Assembly (NCBI GenBank): GCA_001817805.1
Contig: MHJB01000020.1
Coordinates: 1-6,520 of the forward strand
Reading direction: 5' to 3'
Source: Candidatus Colwellbacteria bacterium RIFCSPLOWO2_12_FULL_43_11
GTDB lineage: Bacteria; Patescibacteriota; Minisyncoccia; UBA6257; Colwellbacteraceae
Length of the DNA stretch: 6,520 nucleotides
Under the pieces are notes generated by a model, which was given only the letters and a program-made list of their open reading frames with translations, was not told the DNA's origin and did not search any database. The position numbers and the translations under genes were made by a program. Of the stretch, positions 1-6,520 are shown piece after piece. Each line of letters starts with the position of its first letter. Within the stretch, counting starts at the first letter, position 1.

Positions 1-1013
1 CAACCAAAGTTTTTAGCTAACTTAACGGCCTCTATTGCTTCCGTAACGGTTCCAATCTGATTTGGTTTAATGATAATCGAATTCACACTTTTATTCTTGT
101 ATGCTTTCTCCATTCTAATTAAATTGGTTACGGTTAGGTCATCGCCCGCTATAAGTAAACTTTCTCCCAAAGAATTCCTTAAGTCCGCAAAACTTTTAAA
201 TTCATCTTCCGAGAACGGGTCTTCCAAGTAAATAAAGTTTTTGAAACGACTGAGTTTCTTGTAGATAGATTTAAGCTTGTTTTCGCTTAGAGTTACGTCA
301 CTTGCTGCCGCATCCATTCCAAAGTCTACTTTAGTTTCCAGCCTTGTAAGTTGCGCGACTTTTTTAAGTACGGAGAAAGGCTCTAAATTATCTTTAAAAT
401 TTGGCGCGAAACCCCCTTCGTCTCCGGTATTAGACGAGGTTTCTCCTTTTAATTTAACCAGGTACTTTCGTAAAGCATCATAAAACCTAGTCCCGACGGT
501 TATCGACTCTCTAATGGATTTTGTTTTGGGTATAACCAAGTATTCCTGAAAATCCAAATTATTACCGGCATGTAAGCCGCCGTTTACAACGTTCATAAAA
601 AGACGGGGACAATCGCCGGTATTTTTAAAATTACCAAGACTTCTTAAGTGTTTCCATAGGGGTTTACGAGAGTCCCCCGCACCGGCCTTAGCTACGGCAA
701 TAGACACGGCTAAAGTAGAGTTAGCTCCGAGTTTTCTCTTGGTAGGAGTGCCATCAATCTTATTCAGAATGTTATCTATAACTTTCTGGTTAGTCGCAGT
801 AAGCCCCCTTAATTTAGGCGCTATTTTCTCTTGGATATTTTTAATAGCCGCCTCTACGGGAACATAACTGGCTTCATAAGAACCAACGCTTTTGCCCCGT
901 GGCACCGAAGCCTTAAAAACTCTGCCATCGTTGAGTTTTAAATATACCTCAACGGTCCAACTGCCGCGAGAGTCAAGAATCGGACGCGCCTTTAGGGATG
1001 ATATTCTGGCCAT
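1..1013 (-). CDS. eno: Enolase (phosphopyruvate hydratase), 3' end cut off by window edge
   Basis: Cytoplasmic glycolytic/gluconeogenic enzyme that interconverts 2-phosphoglycerate and phosphoenolpyruvate. It starts at an ATG (protein MARISSLKARPILDSRG) and stays open to base 1, giving 337 complete codons. Bacterial enolases are about 430 residues, so roughly the last 80 to 95 are missing, including the usual His and Lys near the C-terminus. Visible active-site landmarks are the mobile-loop Ser42 (in RGKSVG), NGGLHA with His148, QEY with Glu157, GDEGGFAPN with Glu199, and the metal ligands Asp234 (GMDAAAS), Glu264 (LEDP) and Asp291 (AGDDL). Lys316 (IIIKPNQIGT) is the catalytic base position. 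The N-terminal domain is about 1-125 and the barrel starts near 135. Oddities: the usual SGASTG loop reads RGKSVG, the usual LRDGD segment after it is absent, and the stretch between Asp234 and Glu264 is short. The start lies two bases after the dehydrogenase stop, so it is probably translationally coupled; no strong Shine-Dalgarno is seen. Confidence 0.95.
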   Translation of the reverse strand, partial: MARISSLKARPILDSRGSWTVEVYLKLNDGRVFKASVPRGKSVGSYEASYVPVEAAIKNIQEKIAPKLRGLTATNQKVIDNILNKIDGTPTKRKLGANSTLAVSIAVAKAGAGDSRKPLWKHLRSLGNFKNTGDCPRLFMNVVNGGLHAGNNLDFQEYLVIPKTKSIRESITVGTRFYDALRKYLVKLKGETSSNTGDEGGFAPNFKDNLEPFSVLKKVAQLTRLETKVDFGMDAAASDVTLSENKLKSIYKKLSRFKNFIYLEDPFSEDEFKSFADLRNSLGESLLIAGDDLTVTNLIRMEKAYKNKSVNSIIIKPNQIGTVTEAIEAVKLAKNFG

Positions 1014-1015
1014 CT

Positions 1016-2023
1016 CTACTTAACTTCATTAATAAGCTCCCCCTTAAGGTAGCCGTTAATATTATCCAACGTCGTTTTAAGAATTCTTTCCATTGCCTCT
1101 TGGGAGTTGAAAGCATTATGCGGCGTGACAAGAACGTTAGGCATTTTCATAAGCATGTGATTCCTAAGCATGATTTTCAGTTCCTCTTCCTTAGGATGCC
1201 CCAACGATAAGGTGTTAAGCTCGTCTTTTGTCTCCCCTTCTTCCTCCAGCACATCTAAGCCGGCTCCGGCCAAGATACCGGCGTTAAGGGCTTCTATTAA
1301 GGCTTCGGTTTCTACTACCGCGCCCCGGGCGGTATTAATAAGGTAAGCGCCTCGTTTGATTTTATTGATATTATTTTTACCGATAAGATGATGAGTGTCT
1401 TCGTTGTAAGGGCAATGGATGGAGATAATATCTGCCCGTTCGAGAACCTCGTTTAAAGTTAGGTAGGTAATCCCTTTATCTTTTGCCAGATTCGGGTCAG
1501 GATAGGGGTCGTAAGCTAAAACATTCATGCCGAAACCGATTGCCATACTTATCATTTCCCTGCCGATGCGCCCCGTACCTATAATACCCATGGTTTTACC
1601 CTTAATATCAACACCGCGCAAATTATTTAAAGAGAATGAGCCGGTTTCTTTGACCCGGTCAACGCCCTCGTATATTTTTCTGGTTAAGCTCAGAATAAGT
1701 CCGAAAGCGAACTCGGCCACGGTATTGTCTCCATAACCGGGGACATAAAGAACCTTGATCCCCTTTTCTTTACAGGCCGCCACATCAATGTGGTCAAAAC
1801 CGGTGGATCTCGTTGTAATACACTTCAACTGTGGAAAGTTTTCCAAAATCCCCTTATCAATCCTGGAATCCACAAAAATAGATAGTATTTCAAAATCTCT
1901 GGATTGTGGCAGAGAAAGTTCGTTTATCTTATCCTGGCTCGCTGTAATTTCCTGATTAGGGAAATTCTCACTTATAAGTTTCTCTTCCCATCCTTCGAGC
2001 TCAAAAAAACCTATTTTAGTCAT
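1016..2023 (-). CDS. D-2-hydroxyacid dehydrogenase, D-lactate dehydrogenase type
   Basis: A 335-residue NAD-dependent oxidoreductase of the D-isomer-specific 2-hydroxyacid dehydrogenase family. The substrate-binding lobe is residues 1-100 and about 305-335, and the Rossmann lobe lies between. Visible residues are the nucleotide motif GIIGTGRIG (146-154) with Asp172 at the end of the second strand (NAD rather than NADP preferred), catalytic Arg233 (NTARGA), Asp257 and Glu262 (GLDVLEEE), and acid/base His302 (TPHNAF). The VPGYGDNTVAEF segment puts Tyr98 where D-lactate dehydrogenases have their VPxY tyrosine. Together with the Arg-to-Glu spacing of 29, this favours pyruvate/D-lactate over glyoxylate or hydroxypyruvate, though the neighbouring glycerate kinase keeps hydroxypyruvate reductase possible. 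The Glu262-His302 loop is longer than usual (40 residues) and charged. The ATG overlaps the last eight bases of ppsA (ATGACTAA), which indicates coupled translation. A purine-rich stretch, not a clear Shine-Dalgarno, precedes it. The family call is firm; the substrate is inference. Confidence 0.93.
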   Translation of the reverse strand: MTKIGFFELEGWEEKLISENFPNQEITASQDKINELSLPQSRDFEILSIFVDSRIDKGILENFPQLKCITTRSTGFDHIDVAACKEKGIKVLYVPGYGDNTVAEFAFGLILSLTRKIYEGVDRVKETGSFSLNNLRGVDIKGKTMGIIGTGRIGREMISMAIGFGMNVLAYDPYPDPNLAKDKGITYLTLNEVLERADIISIHCPYNEDTHHLIGKNNINKIKRGAYLINTARGAVVETEALIEALNAGILAGAGLDVLEEEGETKDELNTLSLGHPKEEELKIMLRNHMLMKMPNVLVTPHNAFNSQEAMERILKTTLDNINGYLKGELINEVK

Positions 2024-4463
2024 ATCTTCTTTTCTTTTTTTCTTCCGCGGCTATAGCTACGGTAGTTTTCACAACCGTATCCGGATTCAATGAGATGCTT
2101 TCGATACCCTTACTTACCAAAAATTTCGCAAACTCAGGGTAATCCGACGGTGCCTGCCCGCAAATACCGATATACTTTTTTCTCGCCCTGCATTTCTTAA
2201 TAACATCGGCTATTAAAGTCTTAACGGACTCATCGTTCTCATTGGCTATCTTGCTCACTACGCCGGAATCCCTGTCCAAACCAAGAGTAAGCTGAGTAAG
2301 GTCGTTTGACCCAATAGACATACCGTCAAATACATCCAGAAAATCGTCGGCTAAAATCACGTTAGACGGAATCTCGCACATAACATAAACGGGGGTGATA
2401 TTCTTGGATTTAAGTCCTTTTTTCTTAGCCATGTACTTTGTGTTAAGTCCGGCTTGAGACATAATCTCCAGTGTTTTTATCCCCTCTCCCTTGGTCCTGC
2501 AAAAAGGTACCATGGGTATGACATTTTTGAGACCCAAATCGTCGCGAACCCGTTTAATAGCGAGACATTCCAACCTGAACGCTTCTTTAAATTTAGGGTC
2601 ATAATAACGTGATGCTCCACGGAAGCCAATCATAGGATTCTCTTCTACCGGCTCGTAATTTTTACCACCCAAAAGTGTCCTATATTCGTTGGTTTTAAAA
2701 TCGGAGAACCTCACAATAACCGGACGAGGATAAAAAGCCACTCCTATTTTAGCGATTCCGTAAGTTAAATTAGTGACGTAAAAATCCACTTTATTATGCC
2801 AACCAAGTGTTTTCTTTTGAATTTCTCTCTTAAGTTTTTTATCCAGTTTATTGAAGTTTATTAAGGCCATTGGATGCATACCCATCTTGGAAGCAATAAT
2901 AAATTCTTCTCTGGCCAAGCCAACGCCGGAATTAGGCAAAAAGGAGATCTCAAAAGCCGTATCCGGTATAGCGACGTTCACCATAACCTTAGTCTTGGGC
3001 TTGGGTATCTTTTTTAAATCGTGTTCCGTAACTTTAAAACGAAGTTTGCCCTTATAAACATTGCCCGTGCTTCCGCTCGTATCCACCGTCACAAATTCGC
3101 CGGTTTTAATTTTTCTCGTGGCCTGCTCCGTTCCTACTACTGCCGGAATACCCAACTCCCTTGATACTATTGCCGCATGCGAAGTTCGCCCCCCTTTATC
3201 TGTCACGATAGCCGAAGCTATTTTCATAATTGGTTCCCAATCCGGATCGGTCATATCCGTAATAAGAACTTCCCCTTTTCTGAATGTTCCTATTTGTTTG
3301 GCATCCATTATAATCCTGGCCTTGCCCTGGGCGATGCTTGATCCAACGGAGGCGCCCGTTACAACGGTTTCGCGGCTATCAAGTAATTTATACTCTTTAA
3401 CTATGGAGTAGTCTCTTCCGGCATGCACTGTCTCGGGCCTCGCTTGAACTATGAACAATTCTCCGGTTCTCCCGTCCTTAGCCCACTCCAAATCCATTGG
3501 AGTCCAATGTCCATTTCTTTTGGAATAGTGGTCTTCAATAATAAGAGCCCATCGCCCCAGAGTAGCAACCTCCTTATCAGTTAAGATAAAATTTTCTTTC
3601 TCTTCTTTGGTGGTAGGTATAATTTTAGTTTGCTTAATCCCCCGTCCCGATTTCGAATAAATCATTTTTATGTCTTTAACCCCTAACTTTTTATCGATAA
3701 TGGAACTGCGTCCTTTTTGTGATTTCAGACCTTCTTTCCAAATTAAAAACTCGTCGGGCGTAACCTTACCCTGAACAATCATTTCGCCTAACCCCCAACT
3801 CCCATTAACCACAACAACATTGGGAAAGCCCGACTCGGTATCCAGGGTAAAAATAACTCCCGATGCCCCGGTATCCGACCTAACCATCTTTTGCACTCCC
3901 ACAGATAAGGCAATCTTGAAATGACTAAATCCCTTATCGACACGATAAGATATGGCTCTATCGGTAAAAAGCGATGCCATAGCCGCCCTTATGGCAGCCA
4001 ATAAGTCTTCTACCCCCCTGATGCCCAAATAAGTTTCGTGCTCTCCGGCAAAACTCGCCCCAGGCAAATCTTCGGCCGTAGCGCTTGATCTCACGGCCAT
4101 ATCAGTATTGGCTCCGTATCGCTTCTCCATCAGGCGATATGATTTTATAATCTCCAACCTCAACGCCTCCGGAAGGACTTCATTTTTTATGGTTTCACGA
4201 ACCAACTTAGCTCGACTGGATAAATCTTTTAAATTCCTGGTATTAAGTCCTTTTAATATGTCGCGAATTTTTACATCCAACCCGCGTTCAGATAAAAAAT
4301 ATCTATAAGCCTCGGCTGTCACTATGAATCCACTGGGCACTCGCACTCCCCTAGATCCTAGTTTACTTATCATTTCTCCCAAAGAGGCGTTTTTGCCGCC
4401 AACCAAACCGACATCTTTTATGCCGACTTTTTCGAACGGGAGTATAAGCTTCTGTTGTCTCAT
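2016..4463 (-). CDS. ppsA: Phosphoenolpyruvate synthase (pyruvate, water dikinase)
   Basis: Makes phosphoenolpyruvate, AMP and phosphate from pyruvate, ATP and water: the gluconeogenic step that bypasses pyruvate kinase. From the preferred ATG the protein is 815 residues (E. coli 792), so it is complete. The N-terminal ATP-binding domain (about 5-345) shows GGKNASLGE with Lys24, VRSSATAEDLPGASFAGEHE near 124-143, TDTGASGVIFTLDTESG and GSWGLGE. The swivelling phosphohistidine domain (about 370-465) carries GGRTSHAAIV with catalytic His429. The C-terminal PEP-utilising barrel (about 490-800) shows GVGLAREEF, VRFSDFKTNEY (Arg585), GFRGASRY (Arg615), MCEIPSN (Glu697), GSNDLTQ (Asn720, Asp721) and GICGQAPSD with catalytic Cys768. 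It ends in a lysine/arginine tail. An upstream in-frame TTG at 4484 would add seven residues and overlap the glycerate kinase gene. I prefer the ATG because it follows that gene's stop by four bases and has an AAGG ribosome site nine bases upstream. Enolase two genes downstream uses the same metabolite. Confidence 0.96.
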   Translation of the reverse strand: MRQQKLILPFEKVGIKDVGLVGGKNASLGEMISKLGSRGVRVPSGFIVTAEAYRYFLSERGLDVKIRDILKGLNTRNLKDLSSRAKLVRETIKNEVLPEALRLEIIKSYRLMEKRYGANTDMAVRSSATAEDLPGASFAGEHETYLGIRGVEDLLAAIRAAMASLFTDRAISYRVDKGFSHFKIALSVGVQKMVRSDTGASGVIFTLDTESGFPNVVVVNGSWGLGEMIVQGKVTPDEFLIWKEGLKSQKGRSSIIDKKLGVKDIKMIYSKSGRGIKQTKIIPTTKEEKENFILTDKEVATLGRWALIIEDHYSKRNGHWTPMDLEWAKDGRTGELFIVQARPETVHAGRDYSIVKEYKLLDSRETVVTGASVGSSIAQGKARIIMDAKQIGTFRKGEVLITDMTDPDWEPIMKIASAIVTDKGGRTSHAAIVSRELGIPAVVGTEQATRKIKTGEFVTVDTSGSTGNVYKGKLRFKVTEHDLKKIPKPKTKVMVNVAIPDTAFEISFLPNSGVGLAREEFIIASKMGMHPMALINFNKLDKKLKREIQKKTLGWHNKVDFYVTNLTYGIAKIGVAFYPRPVIVRFSDFKTNEYRTLLGGKNYEPVEENPMIGFRGASRYYDPKFKEAFRLECLAIKRVRDDLGLKNVIPMVPFCRTKGEGIKTLEIMSQAGLNTKYMAKKKGLKSKNITPVYVMCEIPSNVILADDFLDVFDGMSIGSNDLTQLTLGLDRDSGVVSKIANENDESVKTLIADVIKKCRARKKYIGICGQAPSDYPEFAKFLVSKGIESISLNPDTVVKTTVAIAAEEKKKRRYD

Positions 4464-4467
4464 AATT

Positions 4468-5751
4468 TTAAACCTTGATGGCAATTACCAGATCGGAAAC
4501 ATTGGAACCGGTGTCTCCGGTAAAAATATAGTTTCCAACCTTCTCGAACAAAGGATATGTGTCGTTATTCTTTAAGAACTGGCTTATATTTAAATCCTTT
4601 TTCTTAACTGCATCTTTAGTAATTATATCACAGATAGCTCCGGCAAAATCTCCGTTATCCCGTCCGTCGGAAGCTAAGGATATTATTATCTCCTTACTCT
4701 TTATTTTTTGCAGAGCGGCGGCGGCTAAATGAAGGTTTCTTCCGCCCCGTCCGTTTCCCTTAATAATAACCGTGGTTTCTCCGCCATATAAAAGAACCTT
4801 CTTAGACGAAGACTTTTGCAGGTCGGCAACTATCTTTAAGCCCACCTCACCGGCCTCTCCCTTCATATCATGATAAATTTCACTCTCCAGGCCCAGTTCT
4901 TTCGCTTTTTTCTCCATCGCCCTCAAAGCAATCGCGTTAGAAACAACAACCACATTATTGATTTTTTCAAAGAACTTATTTTCTTTGGGCGTTTCAATCA
5001 AACCGCAATTCTCTATGTTGCAGGTATCAAAGATATCATACTTGGCGAGAATCGCAGCCGCGGCATCAATGGTAGTATCGTCTTTAACCGTCGGTCCCGA
5101 AGCTATAAAACCCATGTCGTCCCCGGTCACATCGGAAAATATAAGTCCGACACTTTGAATAGGATATGCGTATTTGGCCAAGAATCCTCCGCGAGCCAAA
5201 GACATATGCTTTCGCACTGTATTCAATTCTTGGATAGTAGCACCCGCTTTGGTAAGCGACTTAAAAACCTCAACCTCTTCTTTATACGAAAAATCCTCCG
5301 GATAGGAGAGTAAAGCCGAACCGCCTCCGGAAATCACAAAAATCAAGAAATCATCTTCGTTCAGCTTATTCAATAAATTAACAATTTCTCTTGTAGCCTT
5401 AACATTATCCTCGGAGGTTAAAGGATGTGTACCTTTAAAATACTTCAGCTTTTTCAGGTATCCCCCGTTTTTTACGTCAATAATAATCCCCCCATGAAGA
5501 TGATCACCCAAAATCTTTTCTAAAGCGACCCCCGCCTCAAGCGCGCATTTCCCAACGCCTACCACAAAAACTCTGCCTATTTGATTCAGAGAATATTTGC
5601 GACCGACTATATTAAGGTTATCACCCCGAACTTTAACATTGGTAATAATTGCTTCCGTTGTATCTATTGCTTCCAAACCAGCCTCGGCGATAAGAAGCGC
5701 CTTATGCCGCGTTGGAGAAACCGATAAGCTATCAAAATTCTTTATTTTCAT
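4468..5751 (-). CDS. gckA: Glycerate 2-kinase, MOFRL family
   Basis: Phosphorylates D-glycerate with ATP to 2-phosphoglycerate in the cytoplasm. The 427-residue length is normal for the GckA/TtuD type, which older annotation often mislabels hydroxypyruvate reductase. The N-terminal DUF4147 Rossmann-like domain (about 10-250) shows VGVGKCA with the conserved Lys68, GTHP (107-110), SGGGSAL (141-147), LNTVRKHMSLARGG (176-189) and SDVTGDDMGFIASGPTV (206-222). The MOFRL domain (about 315-425) shows GGETTV (323-328), GRGGRNLHL (334-342), SDGRDNGDFAGAI and TGDTGSNVSDL (411-421). Unusual: the family motif GRGGRNQE reads GRGGRNLH here. The ATG (MKIKNFDSL) follows the PurD-like stop by ten bases, with a weak AGG nine bases upstream. 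It is followed at once by ppsA, and enolase lies further down the same operon, so its product can enter directly at the 2-phosphoglycerate step. It is unrelated to the GlxK/GarK type of glycerate kinase. Confidence 0.93.
   Translation of the reverse strand: MKIKNFDSLSVSPTRHKALLIAEAGLEAIDTTEAIITNVKVRGDNLNIVGRKYSLNQIGRVFVVGVGKCALEAGVALEKILGDHLHGGIIIDVKNGGYLKKLKYFKGTHPLTSEDNVKATREIVNLLNKLNEDDFLIFVISGGGSALLSYPEDFSYKEEVEVFKSLTKAGATIQELNTVRKHMSLARGGFLAKYAYPIQSVGLIFSDVTGDDMGFIASGPTVKDDTTIDAAAAILAKYDIFDTCNIENCGLIETPKENKFFEKINNVVVVSNAIALRAMEKKAKELGLESEIYHDMKGEAGEVGLKIVADLQKSSSKKVLLYGGETTVIIKGNGRGGRNLHLAAAALQKIKSKEIIISLASDGRDNGDFAGAICDIITKDAVKKKDLNISQFLKNNDTYPLFEKVGNYIFTGDTGSNVSDLVIAIKV
4473..4476 (-). 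promoter_or_regulatory. Ribosome binding site that decides the ppsA start
   Basis: AAGG on the minus strand, lying inside the last codons of the glycerate kinase gene and nine bases before the ATG at 4463-4461. The alternative TTG at 4484 has no comparable purine motif in front of it. The site sits upstream of a stop/start pair only four bases apart, so ribosomes finishing the kinase probably re-initiate on ppsA. Confidence 0.5.
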
Positions 5752-5759
5752 GAAAATGG

Positions 5760-5764
5760 ACCTA
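5760..5764 (-). promoter_or_regulatory. Weak ribosome binding site for the glycerate kinase
   Basis: TAGGT on the minus strand, in which the TAG is also the stop codon of the PurD-like gene. The AGG is nine bases before the glycerate kinase ATG, the same spacing as the ppsA site. The match to a Shine-Dalgarno core is only three bases, so this is tentative; the stop-embedded position suggests termination-reinitiation coupling. Confidence 0.3.
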
Positions 5765-6520
5765 CGATTGAATATATCCCCAAGTATGGAGCCTGTCGCT
5801 GTCCCTGCCCCACTTGGCCCCTATATCGGTTCTATAAAACATATTGGGCACCATGATATTTTTAATCCTCGTGTAAACTATGTGCCTTGCCTCATCAACC
5901 GTGGTACCGGAGCCGGTTATAACAAGAAGCACTCCGGAGACACCGGCTATTCTCCAAGTCCCGTTGTCATTTCTAACGTCTTCAATATGGATTCCCTCTA
6001 AGCCATCTGGCTTCTTAAATAGAATTGCCAGGTCCCTATAGAGGTTGATTAAGTCGTTATCACTCTTAGTCAAATATGAAGGCACCATAATTCTAACTCC
6101 CAACTGGAAACCACGTTTGGTCTTAAGTTCAAAATCTTCTCCCGATGCCAATCTATAAAGCCACTCCCCGGCTGGCATAGTTATGCCTTCCTGTTGTATC
6201 TGAATAGTGGGGTAGCCAAATCGGGAGGTCCACTCCAATGGGTAAATACCTTTTCCGTTAACAATACAATTTATATCAATATAGCCAACGTAGCCCGACT
6301 CTTTAAGAGCCGGCAACATCTTTAATAGCGTTGCTCTAAAAAGAGCATTGGCCGGACTCCAATACATTAAAGTCCCCATTTCTCCCGAGAACGGCCCTAT
6401 ATCTCCCGGAAAAACTCTTTTGTGCTCAAAATTAACATTTATAGGATAAATAAAATCGTGGCCGTTGAAGAAAGCTCCCACCGCCACTTCCACGCCCGAT
6501 ATGAATTTCTGCAATATAAA
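5762..6520 (-). CDS. purD: PurD-like ATP-grasp ligase (phosphoribosylamine--glycine ligase family), 5' end cut off
   Basis: The reading frame is open to the right edge (first visible residues FILQKFISGVEVAVG), so a TTG at 6514 is not the true start. The 252 visible residues match the second part of PurD, which joins glycine to phosphoribosylamine with ATP in purine synthesis. The rest of the ATP-grasp fold runs to about residue 145: GVEVAVGAFFNG, then EHKRVFPGDIGPFSGEMGT (compare HKR...GPNTGGMGA in E. coli PurD), GYVGYIDINCIVNGKG, and PLEWTSRFGYPTIQ. A GARS C-terminal-like domain follows, with VSGVLLVITGSGTTVDEARH and YRTDIG near the end. The missing part should hold the N-terminal domain and the start of ATP-grasp. 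Odd: the family's EFNCRFGDPE metal-binding motif reads EWTSRFGYPT, keeping the Glu but replacing the Asn. No other purine gene is visible and the neighbours are glycolytic. It may be a PurD paralogue with another acceptor. The family call is good; the reaction is uncertain. Confidence 0.82.
   Translation of the reverse strand, partial: FILQKFISGVEVAVGAFFNGHDFIYPINVNFEHKRVFPGDIGPFSGEMGTLMYWSPANALFRATLLKMLPALKESGYVGYIDINCIVNGKGIYPLEWTSRFGYPTIQIQQEGITMPAGEWLYRLASGEDFELKTKRGFQLGVRIMVPSYLTKSDNDLINLYRDLAILFKKPDGLEGIHIEDVRNDNGTWRIAGVSGVLLVITGSGTTVDEARHIVYTRIKNIMVPNMFYRTDIGAKWGRDSDRLHTWGYIQS

Larger units (their letters stand above)
1..6520 (-). other. Single tightly packed operon, PurD-like to enolase
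   Basis: Five consecutive minus-strand genes are separated by 10, 4, -8 and 2 bases, leaving 16 non-coding bases in the whole window. None of the junctions has room for a terminator or a conventional promoter, and I saw no convincing hairpin followed by a T-run. One polycistronic transcript is therefore the simplest reading, with the promoter beyond base 6520 and the terminator beyond base 1. This is inferred from layout only. Confidence 0.8.

Noticed and set aside
3061..3411. Plus-strand open frame of 116 codons with hydrophobic stretches
   Set aside because: It is antisense to the phosphohistidine domain of PpsA. The hydrophobic look comes from the complement of charged and glycine-rich codons, not from a real membrane protein.
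4870..5313. Plus-strand open frame of 147 codons
   Set aside because: It lies fully antisense inside the glycerate kinase gene, with no plausible ribosome site or protein family. It is a shadow of the kinase.
5597..6001. Plus-strand open frame of 134 codons
   Set aside because: It runs antisense across the junction of two well-supported genes, has no recognisable domain, and reads as the complement of their codons.
6512..6514. TTG as a start codon for the PurD-like gene
   Set aside because: The frame continues upstream to the window edge with residues that fit the family, so the gene is simply cut off and its start lies outside.
1..6520. Recoding of TGA (glycine or tryptophan), as in some Patescibacteria or mycoplasmas
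   Set aside because: All five genes read through with the standard code and no in-frame TGA; glycines use GGN and tryptophans use TGG. The visible stops are TAG and TAA only, but four stops are too few to argue anything.
1..6520. CRISPR array, transposon ends, toxin-antitoxin pair, tRNA/rRNA or riboswitch
   Set aside because: No repeated units, terminal inverted repeats, transposase, small gene pairs or structured RNA were seen. The window is almost wholly filled by five enzyme genes with no intergenic space to hold them.

Overview
The window is a compact bacterial operon fragment. All five genes lie on the minus strand and are read from right to left. Nothing on the plus strand looks real, and only 16 bases fall outside genes. 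Three features fit best with Candidate Phyla Radiation (Patescibacteria): near-zero or overlapping gene spacing, shortened or divergent house-keeping enzymes, and a PurD-like protein with an unusual active-site motif. This lineage call is inference from protein style, and no marker gene is present. The standard genetic code fits: the four visible stops are TAG or TAA, and no in-frame TGA interrupts a gene.

In transcription order the layout is as follows. (1) The 3' two-thirds or so of a PurD-like ATP-grasp ligase, cut by the right edge (6520 to 5762). (2) A MOFRL-family glycerate 2-kinase (5751 to 4468). (3) A full-length phosphoenolpyruvate synthase (4463 to 2016). (4) A D-2-hydroxyacid dehydrogenase of D-lactate dehydrogenase type (2023 to 1016). 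(5) Enolase, cut by the left edge (1013 to 1). The junctions are +10, +4, -8 and +2 bases, so a single transcript with coupled translation is likely. No promoter or terminator is visible; both ends of the operon lie outside.

Four of the five products meet at one metabolic node. Glycerate 2-kinase makes 2-phosphoglycerate, enolase interconverts 2-phosphoglycerate and phosphoenolpyruvate, PEP synthase converts pyruvate to phosphoenolpyruvate, and the dehydrogenase probably interconverts pyruvate and D-lactate (or reduces hydroxypyruvate to glycerate). Together they form a small lower-glycolysis/gluconeogenesis module that enters at glycerate and bypasses phosphoglycerate mutase. The PurD-like protein is the outsider, and its true substrate is uncertain.

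I see no mobile element, CRISPR array, RNA gene or defence system. The points worth a second look are the divergent active-site motifs (PurD-like, glycerate kinase, enolase), an extended loop in the dehydrogenase, the operon grouping itself, and an A7 slippery tract at the ppsA/dehydrogenase junction.
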